Positions 9,198-17,278 of a stretch of 64,000 nt of DNA are shown piece after piece. This stretch comes from Pseudomonas sp. MF4836 (GTDB taxonomy: Bacteria > Pseudomonadota > Gammaproteobacteria > Pseudomonadales > Pseudomonadaceae): positions 558,001 through 622,000 of the forward strand of contig NZ_MVOL01000002.1 of the NCBI RefSeq assembly GCF_002018875.1. Direction: 5' to 3'. The notes below the pieces were generated by a model, which was not told the origin of the DNA, did not search any database, and saw nothing but the letters and a program-made list of their open reading frames with translations. A program made the position numbers and the translations under genes. The stretch's first letter is position 1; every line of letters begins with the position of its first letter.

Positions 9198-9226
9198 AAA
9201 AGGGAGAGTCGATCTCTCCCTTTTTT
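9198..9226 (+). terminator. Strong terminator between the cargo and Slam genes
   Basis: The AAAAGGGAGAG stem pairs with CTCTCCCTTTT across a 5-base loop, followed by six T. A classical rho-independent terminator 17 bases after the hemophilin-like stop and 32 bases before the Slam start. It should limit read-through so that exporter is made at a lower level than cargo. Confidence 0.85.
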
Positions 9227-9257
9227 AATCATTGTCTATTCGCTGGATCTGACCCAC

Positions 9258-10745
9258 ATGTCGATGTGCTTGCCTGTGCGGCTTGTCTTAATGCTTGCAT
9301 TCACTCTATTGGCCGGTGCCGCAGGGGCCGATGAAGACGATACCCGGCGACTGTTGAACAAGATTGACCGAACGGTGAACGAGCGTGAGCGCTCGCATTT
9401 GATCGATATTGATCCGGCCACGGATGACTCGTCACTGATTACCATCGAGGGGCGCACGTACAACGTGCAGAACACTCTGGAGGATCTGGGGCCTGCCATC
9501 TATGTCACGCTGAATTTGCAGCAATGGCCCAAGGTGCGCCAGTTCGTCGAGCGCTACCGGCAACTGCCGGGGCATGAAGAGAAAGTGGTGCTGATGGCCG
9601 AAGGCATGCTGGCCCGGCAGGAAAAGCGCTACGGCCGGGCCATCGCCCATCTTCGAGCCGCAGCGGCCATGGACCCGGCTTTTGTGCGGGCCAAGCTGGA
9701 GCTGGCCCGGGCTTTATTCGAGGACAACCAGTCGCGTGAAGCCAAGGTGCTGTTTGATGAAGTGGCGGCGAGTGCGGTTCCTGAGCAGGTCATTCCAGTG
9801 CTTGAGGGTTATCAGGGGGCCTTGCAGGAGCGGCGCAGCTGGCATGGGTCGGTTGCCCTGGGCGCCGGCTACAACAGCAACGTCAACCAGGCCAACGGCA
9901 TGACGACCCATACGGACGTGTGTGATTTCTTTGGCTGCTACCGTTTCAGTCGCAAGATGCCCGAGCCCATCAAGTCCTCCAGCCTGGTGTACGACGCCGT
10001 GGCCGAGCGGCGCTTTCAGATCGATGGGCATCATCATGTGCTGGTTCGCGGACTCAGCTATGGCAACTACTACCATCGGCACAAGGAAGACGAGCCCGAG
10101 ACCTATTACGACGAAAACACCAGTGTGATTTATGTCGGCTACAACTACCTGAGCGCGTTGAATGATGTCTCGGTGTCGCCACTGTTCGAAAGCTACTACG
10201 GCGATCGGCACAACAAGTATCAAGCCAGCGGCCTGCGCCTGGAGTGGAAGCACACCCTGACCGAGCGGCTGCAACTGAGCCTCCAGGGGCAGCAGAAGCA
10301 CTTTCGTTTCCAGGGTGAGGAGCGGGACTACTTCGAGAACTACGACGAGCGCCTGGTGGGCGGCTCGGCGTCTTACCTGTTGGGCGGTCAAACCCTGGTG
10401 TACGGCGGCTTGACCTATACCCGTCGGACCCAGCCGCAGGAGTCGGCCAGTAACAAGGAATACATGGCGAGCCTTGGGCTGTATCGAATGTTCGATGTGG
10501 GGCTGAACCTCAATGCGACGGCGCTCTACCGGCGCACGCGGTATGACGAGCCGGATTACTTTCTCGGCGGGCTGCGCGAGGATCGTCAGCAGATCTATAT
10601 CGCCAACCTGGCCATGCCACGCTTTAAAGTGGCGGGCGTGGTGCCCAACCTTTACGTCAAGCGCACCCTCAATGCGAGCACCATCGATTGGGCTTATCAA
10701 TATCGCCAGACGGAAGTGGCGCTGAAGCTGGAGAAGAGTTTTTGA
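9258..10745 (+). CDS. Slam (DUF560) outer-membrane exporter of a type XI secretion system
   Basis: 495 residues. The signal peptide runs to about AAGA (residue 24). It is followed by a helical TPR-like region (about residues 60-190; for example the repeat around RYGRAIAHLRAAAAMDPAF) and then a barrel of aromatic strands beginning SVALGAGYNSNVNQANG and ending ALKLEKSF with C-terminal Phe. This domain order is that of surface lipoprotein assembly modulators, including hemophilin secretion modulator HsmA. It should carry the upstream protein across the outer membrane. ATG at 9258 or 9264 could each be the start; no strong ribosome site is visible, fitting low expression behind the terminator. 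Confidence 0.88.
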   Translation: MSMCLPVRLVLMLAFTLLAGAAGADEDDTRRLLNKIDRTVNERERSHLIDIDPATDDSSLITIEGRTYNVQNTLEDLGPAIYVTLNLQQWPKVRQFVERYRQLPGHEEKVVLMAEGMLARQEKRYGRAIAHLRAAAAMDPAFVRAKLELARALFEDNQSREAKVLFDEVAASAVPEQVIPVLEGYQGALQERRSWHGSVALGAGYNSNVNQANGMTTHTDVCDFFGCYRFSRKMPEPIKSSSLVYDAVAERRFQIDGHHHVLVRGLSYGNYYHRHKEDEPETYYDENTSVIYVGYNYLSALNDVSVSPLFESYYGDRHNKYQASGLRLEWKHTLTERLQLSLQGQQKHFRFQGEERDYFENYDERLVGGSASYLLGGQTLVYGGLTYTRRTQPQESASNKEYMASLGLYRMFDVGLNLNATALYRRTRYDEPDYFLGGLREDRQQIYIANLAMPRFKVAGVVPNLYVKRTLNASTIDWAYQYRQTEVALKLEKSF

Positions 10746-10796
10746 TGGGGGAGGGTGTGTAGCGCGTGACCGGGGAAAAACAGGAGGCCAGAAACG

Positions 10797-10818
10797 AAAA
10801 AACCCGCTTTCGCGGGTT
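10797..10818 (-). terminator. Terminator of tRNA-Leu copy 1
   Basis: AACCCGC-TTTC-GCGGGTT with a run of A on the plus strand at 10797-10802, i.e. a T tract when read on the minus strand. It lies 10 bases beyond the 3' end of the tRNA and also ends the plus-strand Slam gene region. Confidence 0.8.
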
Positions 10819-10828
10819 TGATCTGAAT

Positions 10829-10915
10829 TGGTGCCCAGAAGAAGACTCGAACTTCCACGACCTTGCGGTCACCAGCACCTGAAGCTGGCGTGTCTACCAA
10901 TTTCACCATCTGGGC
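10829..10915 (-). tRNA. tRNA-Leu (anticodon CAG), copy 1
   Basis: 87 bases including encoded CCA. The acceptor arms GCCCAGA and TCTGGGC pair fully, the anticodon stem-loop is CCAGC-TTCAGGT-GCTGG with anticodon CAG, there is a long variable arm (GTGACCGCAAGGTCGT), and the T loop is GTTCGAGTC. It decodes CTG, the dominant Leu codon here. Nearly identical to the second copy 164 bases away. Confidence 0.97.
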
Positions 10916-10948
10916 AGTATCGACATCGTTGCCGTGTCGATGGAGCGC

Positions 10949-10977
10949 ACTATACGGAGCGTGATTTGATCTGTAAA
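10949..10977 (-). promoter_or_regulatory. Sigma70 promoter of tRNA-Leu copy 1
   Basis: On the minus strand TTTACA and TATAGT are separated by 17 bases, ending 34 bases before the mature tRNA. The same elements and spacing precede copy 2. Confidence 0.8.
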
Positions 10978-11016
10978 CCCCTGTTTTGGTTTTAATAAAT
11001 CAAATACTTAGAATGC

Positions 11017-11040
11017 AAAAACCCGCTTTCGCGGGTTTTT
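11017..11040 (-). terminator. Terminator of tRNA-Leu copy 2
   Basis: AAAAACCCGC-TTTC-GCGGGTTTTT, a perfect hairpin with A/T flanks on both sides. It lies 40 bases downstream of copy 2 on the minus strand and upstream of the copy 1 promoter. Confidence 0.8.
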
Positions 11041-11079
11041 GTGTGAGCCTTGAGATTGATCTACTCTCAAGCTCGAAAT

Positions 11080-11166
11080 TGGTGCCCAGAAGAAGACTCG
11101 AACTTCCACGACCTTGCGGTCACCAGCACCTGAAGCTGGCGTGTCTACCAATTTCACCATCTGGGC
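11080..11166 (-). tRNA. tRNA-Leu (anticodon CAG), copy 2
   Basis: Same 87-base gene as the copy at 10829-10915 over its whole length, with CCA encoded. It has its own promoter and terminator, so the two are separate transcription units made by duplication of a whole cassette. Confidence 0.97.
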
Positions 11167-11199
11167 AGTATCAACGACGTCGCCGTGTTGATGGCGCGC

Positions 11200-11228
11200 A
11201 CTATACGGACCACTTTTTAAGCTGTAAA
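11200..11228 (-). promoter_or_regulatory. Sigma70 promoter of tRNA-Leu copy 2
   Basis: Minus strand TTTACA, 17 bases, TATAGT. The hexamers and spacing are identical to the copy 1 promoter, while the spacer sequence differs. Confidence 0.8.
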
Positions 11229-11389
11229 CCCCTGTTTTGAAAAATACCCAAAAAATTGCGCAAGCCATGCTGCTAAGAGGTTTCCGAGGCGTTTCACGGA
11301 TCTTTCGCGCGTTGTCTGAGCCTGAAATTTCCCGTTTCAATACGCGTATGCCAAACTAACCCGCATATAGACAAGGTGAAATTTATCTA

Positions 11390-14014
11390 ATGGCCGATTG
11401 GCAGTCCCTCGATCCCGAGGCCGCTCGTGAAGCGGAAAAATACGAAAACCCTATTCCTAGCCGCGAACTGATCCTGCAGCACCTTGCTGACCGGGGTTCG
11501 CCTGCTAGCCGCGAGCAGTTGGTAGAAGAGTTCGGTCTGACCACAGAAGACCAGCTCGAAGCCCTGCGCCGCCGCCTGCGCGCCATGGAGCGCGATGCTC
11601 AACTGATTTACACCCGTCGTGGCACCTATGCCCCGGTGGACAAGCTCGACCTGATCCTGGGCCGCATCAGCGGTCACCGCGATGGCTTCGGCTTCCTGGT
11701 GCCGGACGACGGCAGTGACGACCTGTTCATGAGCCCAGGGCAAATGCGCCTGGTGTTCGATGGCGACCGCGCCCTGGCACGTGTCTCCGGCCTGGACCGT
11801 CGTGGTCGCCGTGAAGGTGTGATCGTTGAAGTGGTATCCCGTGCCCACGAGACCATCGTCGGCCGTTACTTCGAAGAGGGTGGCATCGGCTTTGTCGTGG
11901 CCGATAATCCGAAGATCCAGCAAGAAGTGCTGGTGACCCCGGGTCGCAACGCCAACGCCAAGGTCGGTCAGTTCGTCGAGGTGAAGATCACTCACTGGCC
12001 GACGCCGCGCTTCCAGCCGCAGGGCGATGTGGTCGAAGTGGTGGGCAACTACATGGCGCCGGGCATGGAGATTGATGTCGCGCTGCGTACCTACGACATC
12101 CCTCACGTCTGGCCGGAGGCCGTCCTCAAGGAAGCCGCCAAGCTCAAGCCGGAAGTCGAAGAAAAAGACAAAGAGAAGCGCATCGACCTGCGTCATCTGC
12201 CGTTCGTCACCATTGACGGCGAAGATGCGCGGGACTTCGATGACGCGGTGTATTGCGAAGCCAAGCCTGGCAAGTTGCGCCTGTTCTCCGGCGGCTGGAA
12301 GTTGTTCGTCGCGATTGCCGACGTTTCCAGCTACGTGAAGATCGGTTCGGCCCTGGACAACGAAGCCCAGGTGCGCGGCAACTCGGTGTACTTCCCCGAG
12401 CGCGTGATCCCGATGCTGCCTGAGCAGCTGTCCAACGGCTTGTGCTCGCTGAACCCGAAAGTCGACCGCTTGGCCATGGTGTGCGAGATGACCATCTCGA
12501 AAACCGGCGAAATGACCGACTACCAGTTCTACGAAGCGGTGATTCACTCCCAGGCCCGCCTGACCTACAACAAGGTCAGCACCATCCTGGAGCAGCCGAA
12601 AACCAGCGAGGCCAAAACCCTGCGCGGTGAGTACGGCCATGTCGTGCCGCACCTCAAGCAGCTCTACGCACTGTACAAGGTGCTGTTGGGCGCTCGGCAT
12701 GTGCGCGGCGCGATCGATTTTGAAACTCAGGAAACCCGGATTGTCTTCGGTTCCGAGCGCAAGATCGCCGCGATCACCCCGACCACGCGCAACGACGCTC
12801 ACAAGCTGATTGAGGAATGCATGCTGGCGGCCAACGTGGCCACCGCTGAATTCCTGAAGAAGCATGAGATCCCTGCGTTGTACCGAGTACACGACGGCCC
12901 GCCGCCGGAGCGTCTGGAGAAGTTGCGCGCGTTCCTCGGCGAGCTCGGCCTGTCCCTGCACAAAGGCAAGGACGGCCCGACGCCGAAGGACTACCAGGCA
13001 CTGTTGGCCAGCATCAAGGACCGTCCGGATTATCACGTGATCCAGACCGTGATGCTGCGCTCCCTGAGCCAGGCGGTGTACAGCGCCGATAACCAGGGCC
13101 ACTTCGGCCTGAATTACGAGGCGTACACCCACTTCACCTCGCCGATTCGCCGTTACCCGGACCTGCTCACGCACCGGGCGATCCGCAGCGTGATCCATTC
13201 CAAGCAGAACACCCCGCACGTCAAGCGCGCCGGTGCCATGACCATTCCGAAGGCGCGGATCTATCCGTACGACGAAGCGGCCCTGGAGCAACTGGGCGAG
13301 CAGTGCTCCATGAGCGAGCGGCGTGCCGACGAAGCCACTCGCGATGTTGTGAACTGGCTCAAGTGCGAGTTCATGAAAGACCGTGTGGGCGAGTCGTTCC
13401 CGGGCGTGATCACCGCGGTGACCGGCTTTGGTCTGTTCGTCGAGCTGACTGACATCTACGTCGAAGGCCTGGTGCACGTCACCGCCTTGCCGGGTGACTA
13501 CTACCACTTCGATCCTGTGCATCACCGCCTGGCGGGCGAGCGCACCGGTCGCAGCTTCCGTCTGGGCGATACCGTGGAAGTACAGGTCATGCGCGTCGAC
13601 TTGGACGAGCGCAAGATCGACTTCGGCATGCCGGACAAGCCTGTTGAGCCGACTGGCCGTAAAAAACGTGGCAACGAAACCGCAGCACCGGCCGCGAAAG
13701 GTAAAGGTGCTCCTGCGAAAGCAGCGGCCGCCGAGCCTGCGCCAGCCAAGGCGGGTCGTCGTTCGTCTGCCAAGGACAAGGCCCCCGAAGCCTACCGCCC
13801 AAGCGATGCCGCGGCAAAAAACGCCGAAGTACGCAAGAGTCGTGAGTTGAAGCAGCAGTTGCTCAGCGAAGCCAAAAGCGGTGGTAAAGCGGCGTCTGGG
13901 GGAAAGTCCCAGGGCGCAGAAAAGAAACCGAGCAAACACCGTAAAGGCCCGCCGAAAGCGGGTTCGGCCCCCGCGAAAAGCGGCGGGTCGCGCAAACCTA
14001 AGGCCAAGTCATGA
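11390..14014 (+). CDS. rnr: Ribonuclease R
   Basis: 874-residue 3'-to-5' processive exoribonuclease that degrades structured RNA. In order: an N-terminal winged-helix segment (residues 20-75, EQLVEEFGLTTEDQLEALRR), cold-shock domains with the GHRDGFGFLVPDD motif, the RNB catalytic domain from about residue 265 with the metal-binding signature DGEDARDFDDAVYCE, an S1 domain at about 667-750 (VTGFGLFVELTDIYVEGLVH), and a Lys/Ala-rich tail to residue 874. Its stop overlaps the rlmB start (ATGA). The tRNA-rnr-rlmB order is conserved in Pseudomonas. Confidence 0.97.
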   Translation: MADWQSLDPEAAREAEKYENPIPSRELILQHLADRGSPASREQLVEEFGLTTEDQLEALRRRLRAMERDAQLIYTRRGTYAPVDKLDLILGRISGHRDGFGFLVPDDGSDDLFMSPGQMRLVFDGDRALARVSGLDRRGRREGVIVEVVSRAHETIVGRYFEEGGIGFVVADNPKIQQEVLVTPGRNANAKVGQFVEVKITHWPTPRFQPQGDVVEVVGNYMAPGMEIDVALRTYDIPHVWPEAVLKEAAKLKPEVEEKDKEKRIDLRHLPFVTIDGEDARDFDDAVYCEAKPGKLRLFSGGWKLFVAIADVSSYVKIGSALDNEAQVRGNSVYFPERVIPMLPEQLSNGLCSLNPKVDRLAMVCEMTISKTGEMTDYQFYEAVIHSQARLTYNKVSTILEQPKTSEAKTLRGEYGHVVPHLKQLYALYKVLLGARHVRGAIDFETQETRIVFGSERKIAAITPTTRNDAHKLIEECMLAANVATAEFLKKHEIPALYRVHDGPPPERLEKLRAFLGELGLSLHKGKDGPTPKDYQALLASIKDRPDYHVIQTVMLRSLSQAVYSADNQGHFGLNYEAYTHFTSPIRRYPDLLTHRAIRSVIHSKQNTPHVKRAGAMTIPKARIYPYDEAALEQLGEQCSMSERRADEATRDVVNWLKCEFMKDRVGESFPGVITAVTGFGLFVELTDIYVEGLVHVTALPGDYYHFDPVHHRLAGERTGRSFRLGDTVEVQVMRVDLDERKIDFGMPDKPVEPTGRKKRGNETAAPAAKGKGAPAKAAAAEPAPAKAGRRSSAKDKAPEAYRPSDAAAKNAEVRKSRELKQQLLSEAKSGGKAASGGKSQGAEKKPSKHRKGPPKAGSAPAKSGGSRKPKAKS

Positions 14015-14766
14015 GTCTGGAAAAAATCTACGGCGTACACGCCGTAGAGGCATTGCTGCGTCACCACCCGAAACGCGTCAAGCAGGTGTGGTTGGCAGAA
14101 GGCCGCAGTGAGCCACGCGTTCAAGCGCTGGTCGAGCTGGCCAACCAAAACAAAGTGGCGATCGGCCAAGCCGAGCGTCGTGAGATGGACGTCTGGGTCG
14201 AAGGCGTTCACCAGGGCGTGGTAGCGGACGTAAGCCCGAGCCAGGTCTGGGGCGAGGCGATGCTCGATGAGCTGCTCGATCGCACCGAAGGCGCACCGCT
14301 GTTGCTGGTGCTCGACGGCGTGACCGATCCGCACAACCTGGGCGCCTGCCTGCGCTCGGCCGATGCTGCCGGTGCGCTGGCGGTGATCGTGCCTAAAGAC
14401 AAGTCGGCGACCTTGACGCCTGTGGTGCGTAAAGTCGCCTGCGGTGCGGCGGAAGTGATTCCGCTGGTGGCCGTGACCAACCTGGCGCGCACCCTGGAGA
14501 AGCTCCAGCAGCGTGGCCTGTGGATCGTGGGCACGGCGGGGGAGGCCGAGGTCAGCATTTATGACCAGGACCTGACCGGCCCAACCATCCTGATCATGGG
14601 GGCTGAAGGCAAGGGCATGCGTCGCCTGACTCGCGAGCATTGCGACTACCTGGTGCACCTGCCGATGGCCGGTAGCGTCAGCAGCCTCAACGTTTCAGTC
14701 GCAACGGGTGTCTGCCTGTTCGAAGCCCAGCGCCAGCGTGGCGCCAAGGCCAAAGCCAAGAAGTAA
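14011..14766 (+). CDS. rlmB: 23S rRNA (guanosine-2'-O-)-methyltransferase RlmB
   Basis: 251 residues, normal length. SpoU/TrmH-family enzyme that methylates G2251 of 23S rRNA with S-adenosylmethionine. The three knot motifs are present: DGVTDPHNLGACLRSADAAG, IMGAEGKGMRRLTREHCD and PMAGSVSSLNVSVATGVCLF. An N-terminal substrate-binding domain starts MSLEKIYGVHAVEALLRHHP. Four-base ATGA overlap with rnr indicates translational coupling. Confidence 0.97.
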   Translation: MSLEKIYGVHAVEALLRHHPKRVKQVWLAEGRSEPRVQALVELANQNKVAIGQAERREMDVWVEGVHQGVVADVSPSQVWGEAMLDELLDRTEGAPLLLVLDGVTDPHNLGACLRSADAAGALAVIVPKDKSATLTPVVRKVACGAAEVIPLVAVTNLARTLEKLQQRGLWIVGTAGEAEVSIYDQDLTGPTILIMGAEGKGMRRLTREHCDYLVHLPMAGSVSSLNVSVATGVCLFEAQRQRGAKAKAKK

Positions 14767-14788
14767 CCAAGTTTGACGCAGGTCAAAG

Positions 14789-14878
14789 TGTGGGAGGGGG
14801 CTTGCTCCCGGATACGGTGTGTCAGCCAGTGCATTGGTTAACTGGCATACCGCTTTCGGAAGTGCGCCCCCTCCCACA
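14789..14878. repeat. REPIN: paired inverted REP sequences
   Basis: TGTGGGAGGGGGC at 14789-14801 and its exact reverse complement at 14866-14878 enclose a spacer. The first arm continues CTTGCTCCCGGAT, the form typical of P. fluorescens-group REP elements spread by RAYT transposases. It lies between the rlmB stop and the rpsF promoter. Confidence 0.85.
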
Positions 14879-14926
14879 TTTGTTTTTGTGGTGTATGGGG
14901 GATTGTTCAAATAATCACCAATCACC

Positions 14927-14955
14927 TTGCGCCCTTTCTCCCCCTTCTCTACAAT
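14927..14955 (+). promoter_or_regulatory. Probable sigma70 promoter of the rpsF operon
   Basis: TTGCGC, 17 bases, TACAAT, placed 119 bases upstream of the rpsF ATG with the leader hairpin between. It is the best hexamer pair in the rlmB-rpsF gap (14767-15074), which otherwise holds the REPIN and the leader. Confidence 0.55.
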
Positions 14956-14962
14956 TGCGCCC

Positions 14963-15004
14963 CTTGCCTTCCTGGCAGGCACGCATGTGCCTCCCTGCGG
15001 CAAG
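14963..15004 (+). promoter_or_regulatory. Putative S6:S18 ribosomal protein leader
   Basis: Outer stem CTTGCC (14963-14968) with GGCAAG (14999-15004) encloses an inner stem GGCAC-GCAT-GTGCC (14978-14991). It lies in the 5' leader of rpsF-rpsR. An autoregulatory leader bound by the S6:S18 complex is known upstream of rpsF in many bacteria. Placement and nested-stem shape fit, but I cannot confirm the consensus binding bulge. Confidence 0.45.
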
Positions 15005-15074
15005 ATCCATAAGTGTCATTCACTCCTTGTCTGACCGTTTTTGAGCGGCAGGCTACAACCCGTAAGGAGCATTC

Positions 15075-15500
15075 ATGCGTCATTACGAAATCATCTTTTT
15101 GGTCCACCCGGATCAAAGCGAGCAAGTCGGCGGCATGGTTGAGCGTTACACCAAGCTGATCGAAGAAGACGGCGGCAAAATCCACCGTCTGGAAGATTGG
15201 GGCCGTCGTCAACTGGCCTACGCAATCAACAATGTTCACAAGGCTCACTACGTGATGCTGAACGTTGAGTGCACTGGCAAGGCCCTGGCCGAGCTGGAAG
15301 ACAACTTCCGCTACAACGATGCAGTGATCCGTAACCTGGTCATCCGTCGCGAAGAAGCCGTTACCGGCCAATCCGAGATGCTCAAGGCTGAAGAAAACCG
15401 CAGTGAGCGCCGTGAGCGTCGTGACCGTCCTGAGCATTCTGACAGCGCCGATGGCGATGACAGCGATAACAGCGACGCCAGCGATAACGCTGACGAGTAA
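15075..15500 (+). CDS. rpsF: 30S ribosomal protein S6
   Basis: 141 residues. The N-terminal 95 residues are the canonical S6 fold ([18 protein letters not shown]). The C-terminal tail from about residue 105 is unusually charged, first Arg/Glu rich ([13 protein letters not shown]) then Asp/Ser rich to the end ([11 protein letters not shown]). S6 tails are the substrate of the RimK glutamate ligase in proteobacteria. Preceded by GTAAGGAGC. First gene of the rpsF-rpsR-DUF2232-rplI operon; S6 pairs with S18 on the 30S platform. Confidence 0.98.
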   Translation: MRHYEIIFLVHPDQSEQVGGMVERYTKLIEEDGGKIHRLEDWGRRQLAYAINNVHKAHYVMLNVECTGKALAELEDNFRYNDAVIRNLVIRREEAVTGQSEMLKAEENRSERRERRDRPEHSDSADGDDSDNSDASDNADE

Positions 15501-15528
15501 TCCACGGACCTTTTGAGGAGCCAATTAC

Positions 15529-15759
15529 ATGGCACGTTTCTTCCGTCGTCGTAAATTCTGCCGCTTCACCGCTGAAGACGTGAAAGAGATCGATTACAAA
15601 GATCTCAACACTCTGAAAGCCTACGTATCCGAGACCGGCAAAATCGTTCCAAGCCGCATCACCGGTACCAAAGCTCGTTATCAGCGTCAGCTGGCCACCG
15701 CTATCAAGCGCGCCCGCTTCCTGGCCCTGCTGGCCTACACCGACAGCCACGGCCGCTGA
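15529..15759 (+). CDS. rpsR: 30S ribosomal protein S18
   Basis: 76 residues, standard length, starting [20 protein letters not shown] and ending in a basic helix. Binds S6 on the small subunit. It follows rpsF by 28 bases with TTGAGGAGC before the ATG, as in most gamma-proteobacteria. Confidence 0.98.
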
Positions 15760-15795
15760 GACCGGGCAGTCGACAAGTAGTAAGGGATTGAATGC

Positions 15796-16689
15796 ATGCG
15801 CGCCTTAGCTGAGTTCATCATGCGCGGTCGTGTGCAGGCCACTCTGGTAGTGGCTGGATGTGCGGCATTGCCGTTGTTGTATTGGTTGGGTGCTGCTGCG
15901 GGAAGCCTTGTGCTCCTGCGGCGCGGATTGAAGGACGCCGTTGGTGTCCTCGCCCTGGGACTGCTGCCAGCGTTGATCTGGTGGTTTTATTCCGCTGATC
16001 CCCGCGCGCTTTTAGTGATGCTGGGGTCTTCGGGCCTTGCGTTGGTTTTACGCGCAAGCGAGTCCTGGAACCGTGTGCTGCTGGTCAGCATAGCGCTGGG
16101 CCTGGTGTTTGCTGGAGTGCTGGGTGTGACTTTCCGCCCCCAGATCGAGATGCTCTCGCAGGAGTTGGTAAAAATCCTGCCGTTGGCCCTCGGTGATCTC
16201 TACCAGCAATTATCGGTTGAAGAGCGAGCTCGTCTCGCCTCGCTGATAGCACCGGTCCTGACCGGCCTGATTGCGGCCTTGTTGCAGATCGTCAGTGTGC
16301 TGAGCCTGATTGTTGGGCGCTACTGGCAGGCGTTGTTGTACAACCCTGGTGGTTTTGGTCGCGAGTTTCGCGCGATCAGAATCCCGCTGGGGCCGGCGAT
16401 GTTGCTGCTGGCGTGCATGCTTCTGGGACCGAACTTCGGCCCCCAGATGGCGATGTTGACGCCGTTGTGCAGCGTACCGCTGGTGTTCGCCGGGCTGGCC
16501 CTGATTCATGGGCTGGTGGCTGAGAAGCGGCTGGCCAGATTCTGGCTGGTGGGGTTGTACGTAACGCTGCTGCTGTTCATGCAACTGATCTATCCGTTGC
16601 TGGTGGTCTTGGCCATCGTCGACAGCCTGATTGATTTTCGCGGTCGTTTGGCGCCGAAAGACGCCGATAACGCGAACGGTGAAGGTTAA
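15796..16689 (+). CDS. DUF2232 multi-pass membrane protein
   Basis: 297 residues with about seven to eight hydrophobic segments along the whole length and a charged C-terminus (RGRLAPKDADNANGEG). Homologous in position and character to P. aeruginosa PA4933, between rpsR and rplI. Function unknown. The family resembles small integral membrane proteins linked to S-component transporters, but there is no evidence here for a substrate. It is likely cotranscribed with its ribosomal neighbours. Confidence 0.85.
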   Translation: MRALAEFIMRGRVQATLVVAGCAALPLLYWLGAAAGSLVLLRRGLKDAVGVLALGLLPALIWWFYSADPRALLVMLGSSGLALVLRASESWNRVLLVSIALGLVFAGVLGVTFRPQIEMLSQELVKILPLALGDLYQQLSVEERARLASLIAPVLTGLIAALLQIVSVLSLIVGRYWQALLYNPGGFGREFRAIRIPLGPAMLLLACMLLGPNFGPQMAMLTPLCSVPLVFAGLALIHGLVAEKRLARFWLVGLYVTLLLFMQLIYPLLVVLAIVDSLIDFRGRLAPKDADNANGEG

Positions 16690-16708
16690 AAGTTAAGAGG
16701 ATTTTCAC

Positions 16709-17155
16709 ATGCAACTGATCCTTCTGGAAAAAGTCGCCAACCTGGGCAACCTGGGCGACAAAGTGAACGTTAAGGCTGGTTACGGCCGTAACTACCTGCT
16801 GCCTTACGGCAAAGCTACCGCTGCGACCGCTGCCAACCTGGCTGCGTTCGAAGAGCGTCGTGCTGAGTTGGAAAAACTGGCTGCAGACCGTAAAGCATCG
16901 GCTGAAAGCCGCGCTGCCCAACTGGCTGAGCTGGAAGTGACTATCACTGCCACCGCCGGTGACGAAGGCAAGCTGTTCGGTTCGATCGGTACTCACGACA
17001 TCGCTGATGCACTGACCGCCTCTGGCGTTGAAGTTGCAAAAAGCGAAGTTCGTCTGCCGAACGGCACCATCCGCAACGTAGGCGAATTCGACGTAGCCGT
17101 GCACCTGCACGCCGAAGTTGAAGCCACCGTACGCGTTGTCGTGGTAGCAGCTTAA
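16709..17155 (+). CDS. rplI: 50S ribosomal protein L9
   Basis: 148 residues. The N-terminal domain begins [32 protein letters not shown], a long connecting helix spans about residues 45-75 and a C-terminal domain follows. L9 binds 23S rRNA at the L1 stalk base. Ends the rpsF operon, followed by a terminator at 17201-17232. Confidence 0.98.
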   Translation: MQLILLEKVANLGNLGDKVNVKAGYGRNYLLPYGKATAATAANLAAFEERRAELEKLAADRKASAESRAAQLAELEVTITATAGDEGKLFGSIGTHDIADALTASGVEVAKSEVRLPNGTIRNVGEFDVAVHLHAEVEATVRVVVVAA

Positions 17156-17200
17156 GCAGCACTTGTCGGCTGGCACCCCCGGGTGCTTGCCGGTAACATC

Positions 17201-17232
17201 GGGCACGATCCTGTTTACAGGTCGTGCCCTTT
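17201..17232 (+). terminator. Terminator after rplI
   Basis: GGGCACGA pairs with TCGTGCCC, with an inner CCTG-TTTA-CAGG stem, followed by TTTGTCTTT. It lies 46 bases after rplI and 47 bases before dnaB, so dnaB probably has its own promoter or depends on read-through. Confidence 0.75.
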
Positions 17233-17278
17233 GTCTTTCTGCACCCTGTGTTTTTTACTCCCCTGATTCCAAGTGGCC

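Noticed and set aside
10829-10915. tRNA-Leu as an integration site for the iron block
   Set aside because: No integrase gene and no direct repeat of the tRNA 3' end was seen on the far side of the block.
11387-13939. 850-codon minus-strand frame opposite rnr
   Set aside because: rnr is certain on the plus strand with all catalytic motifs.
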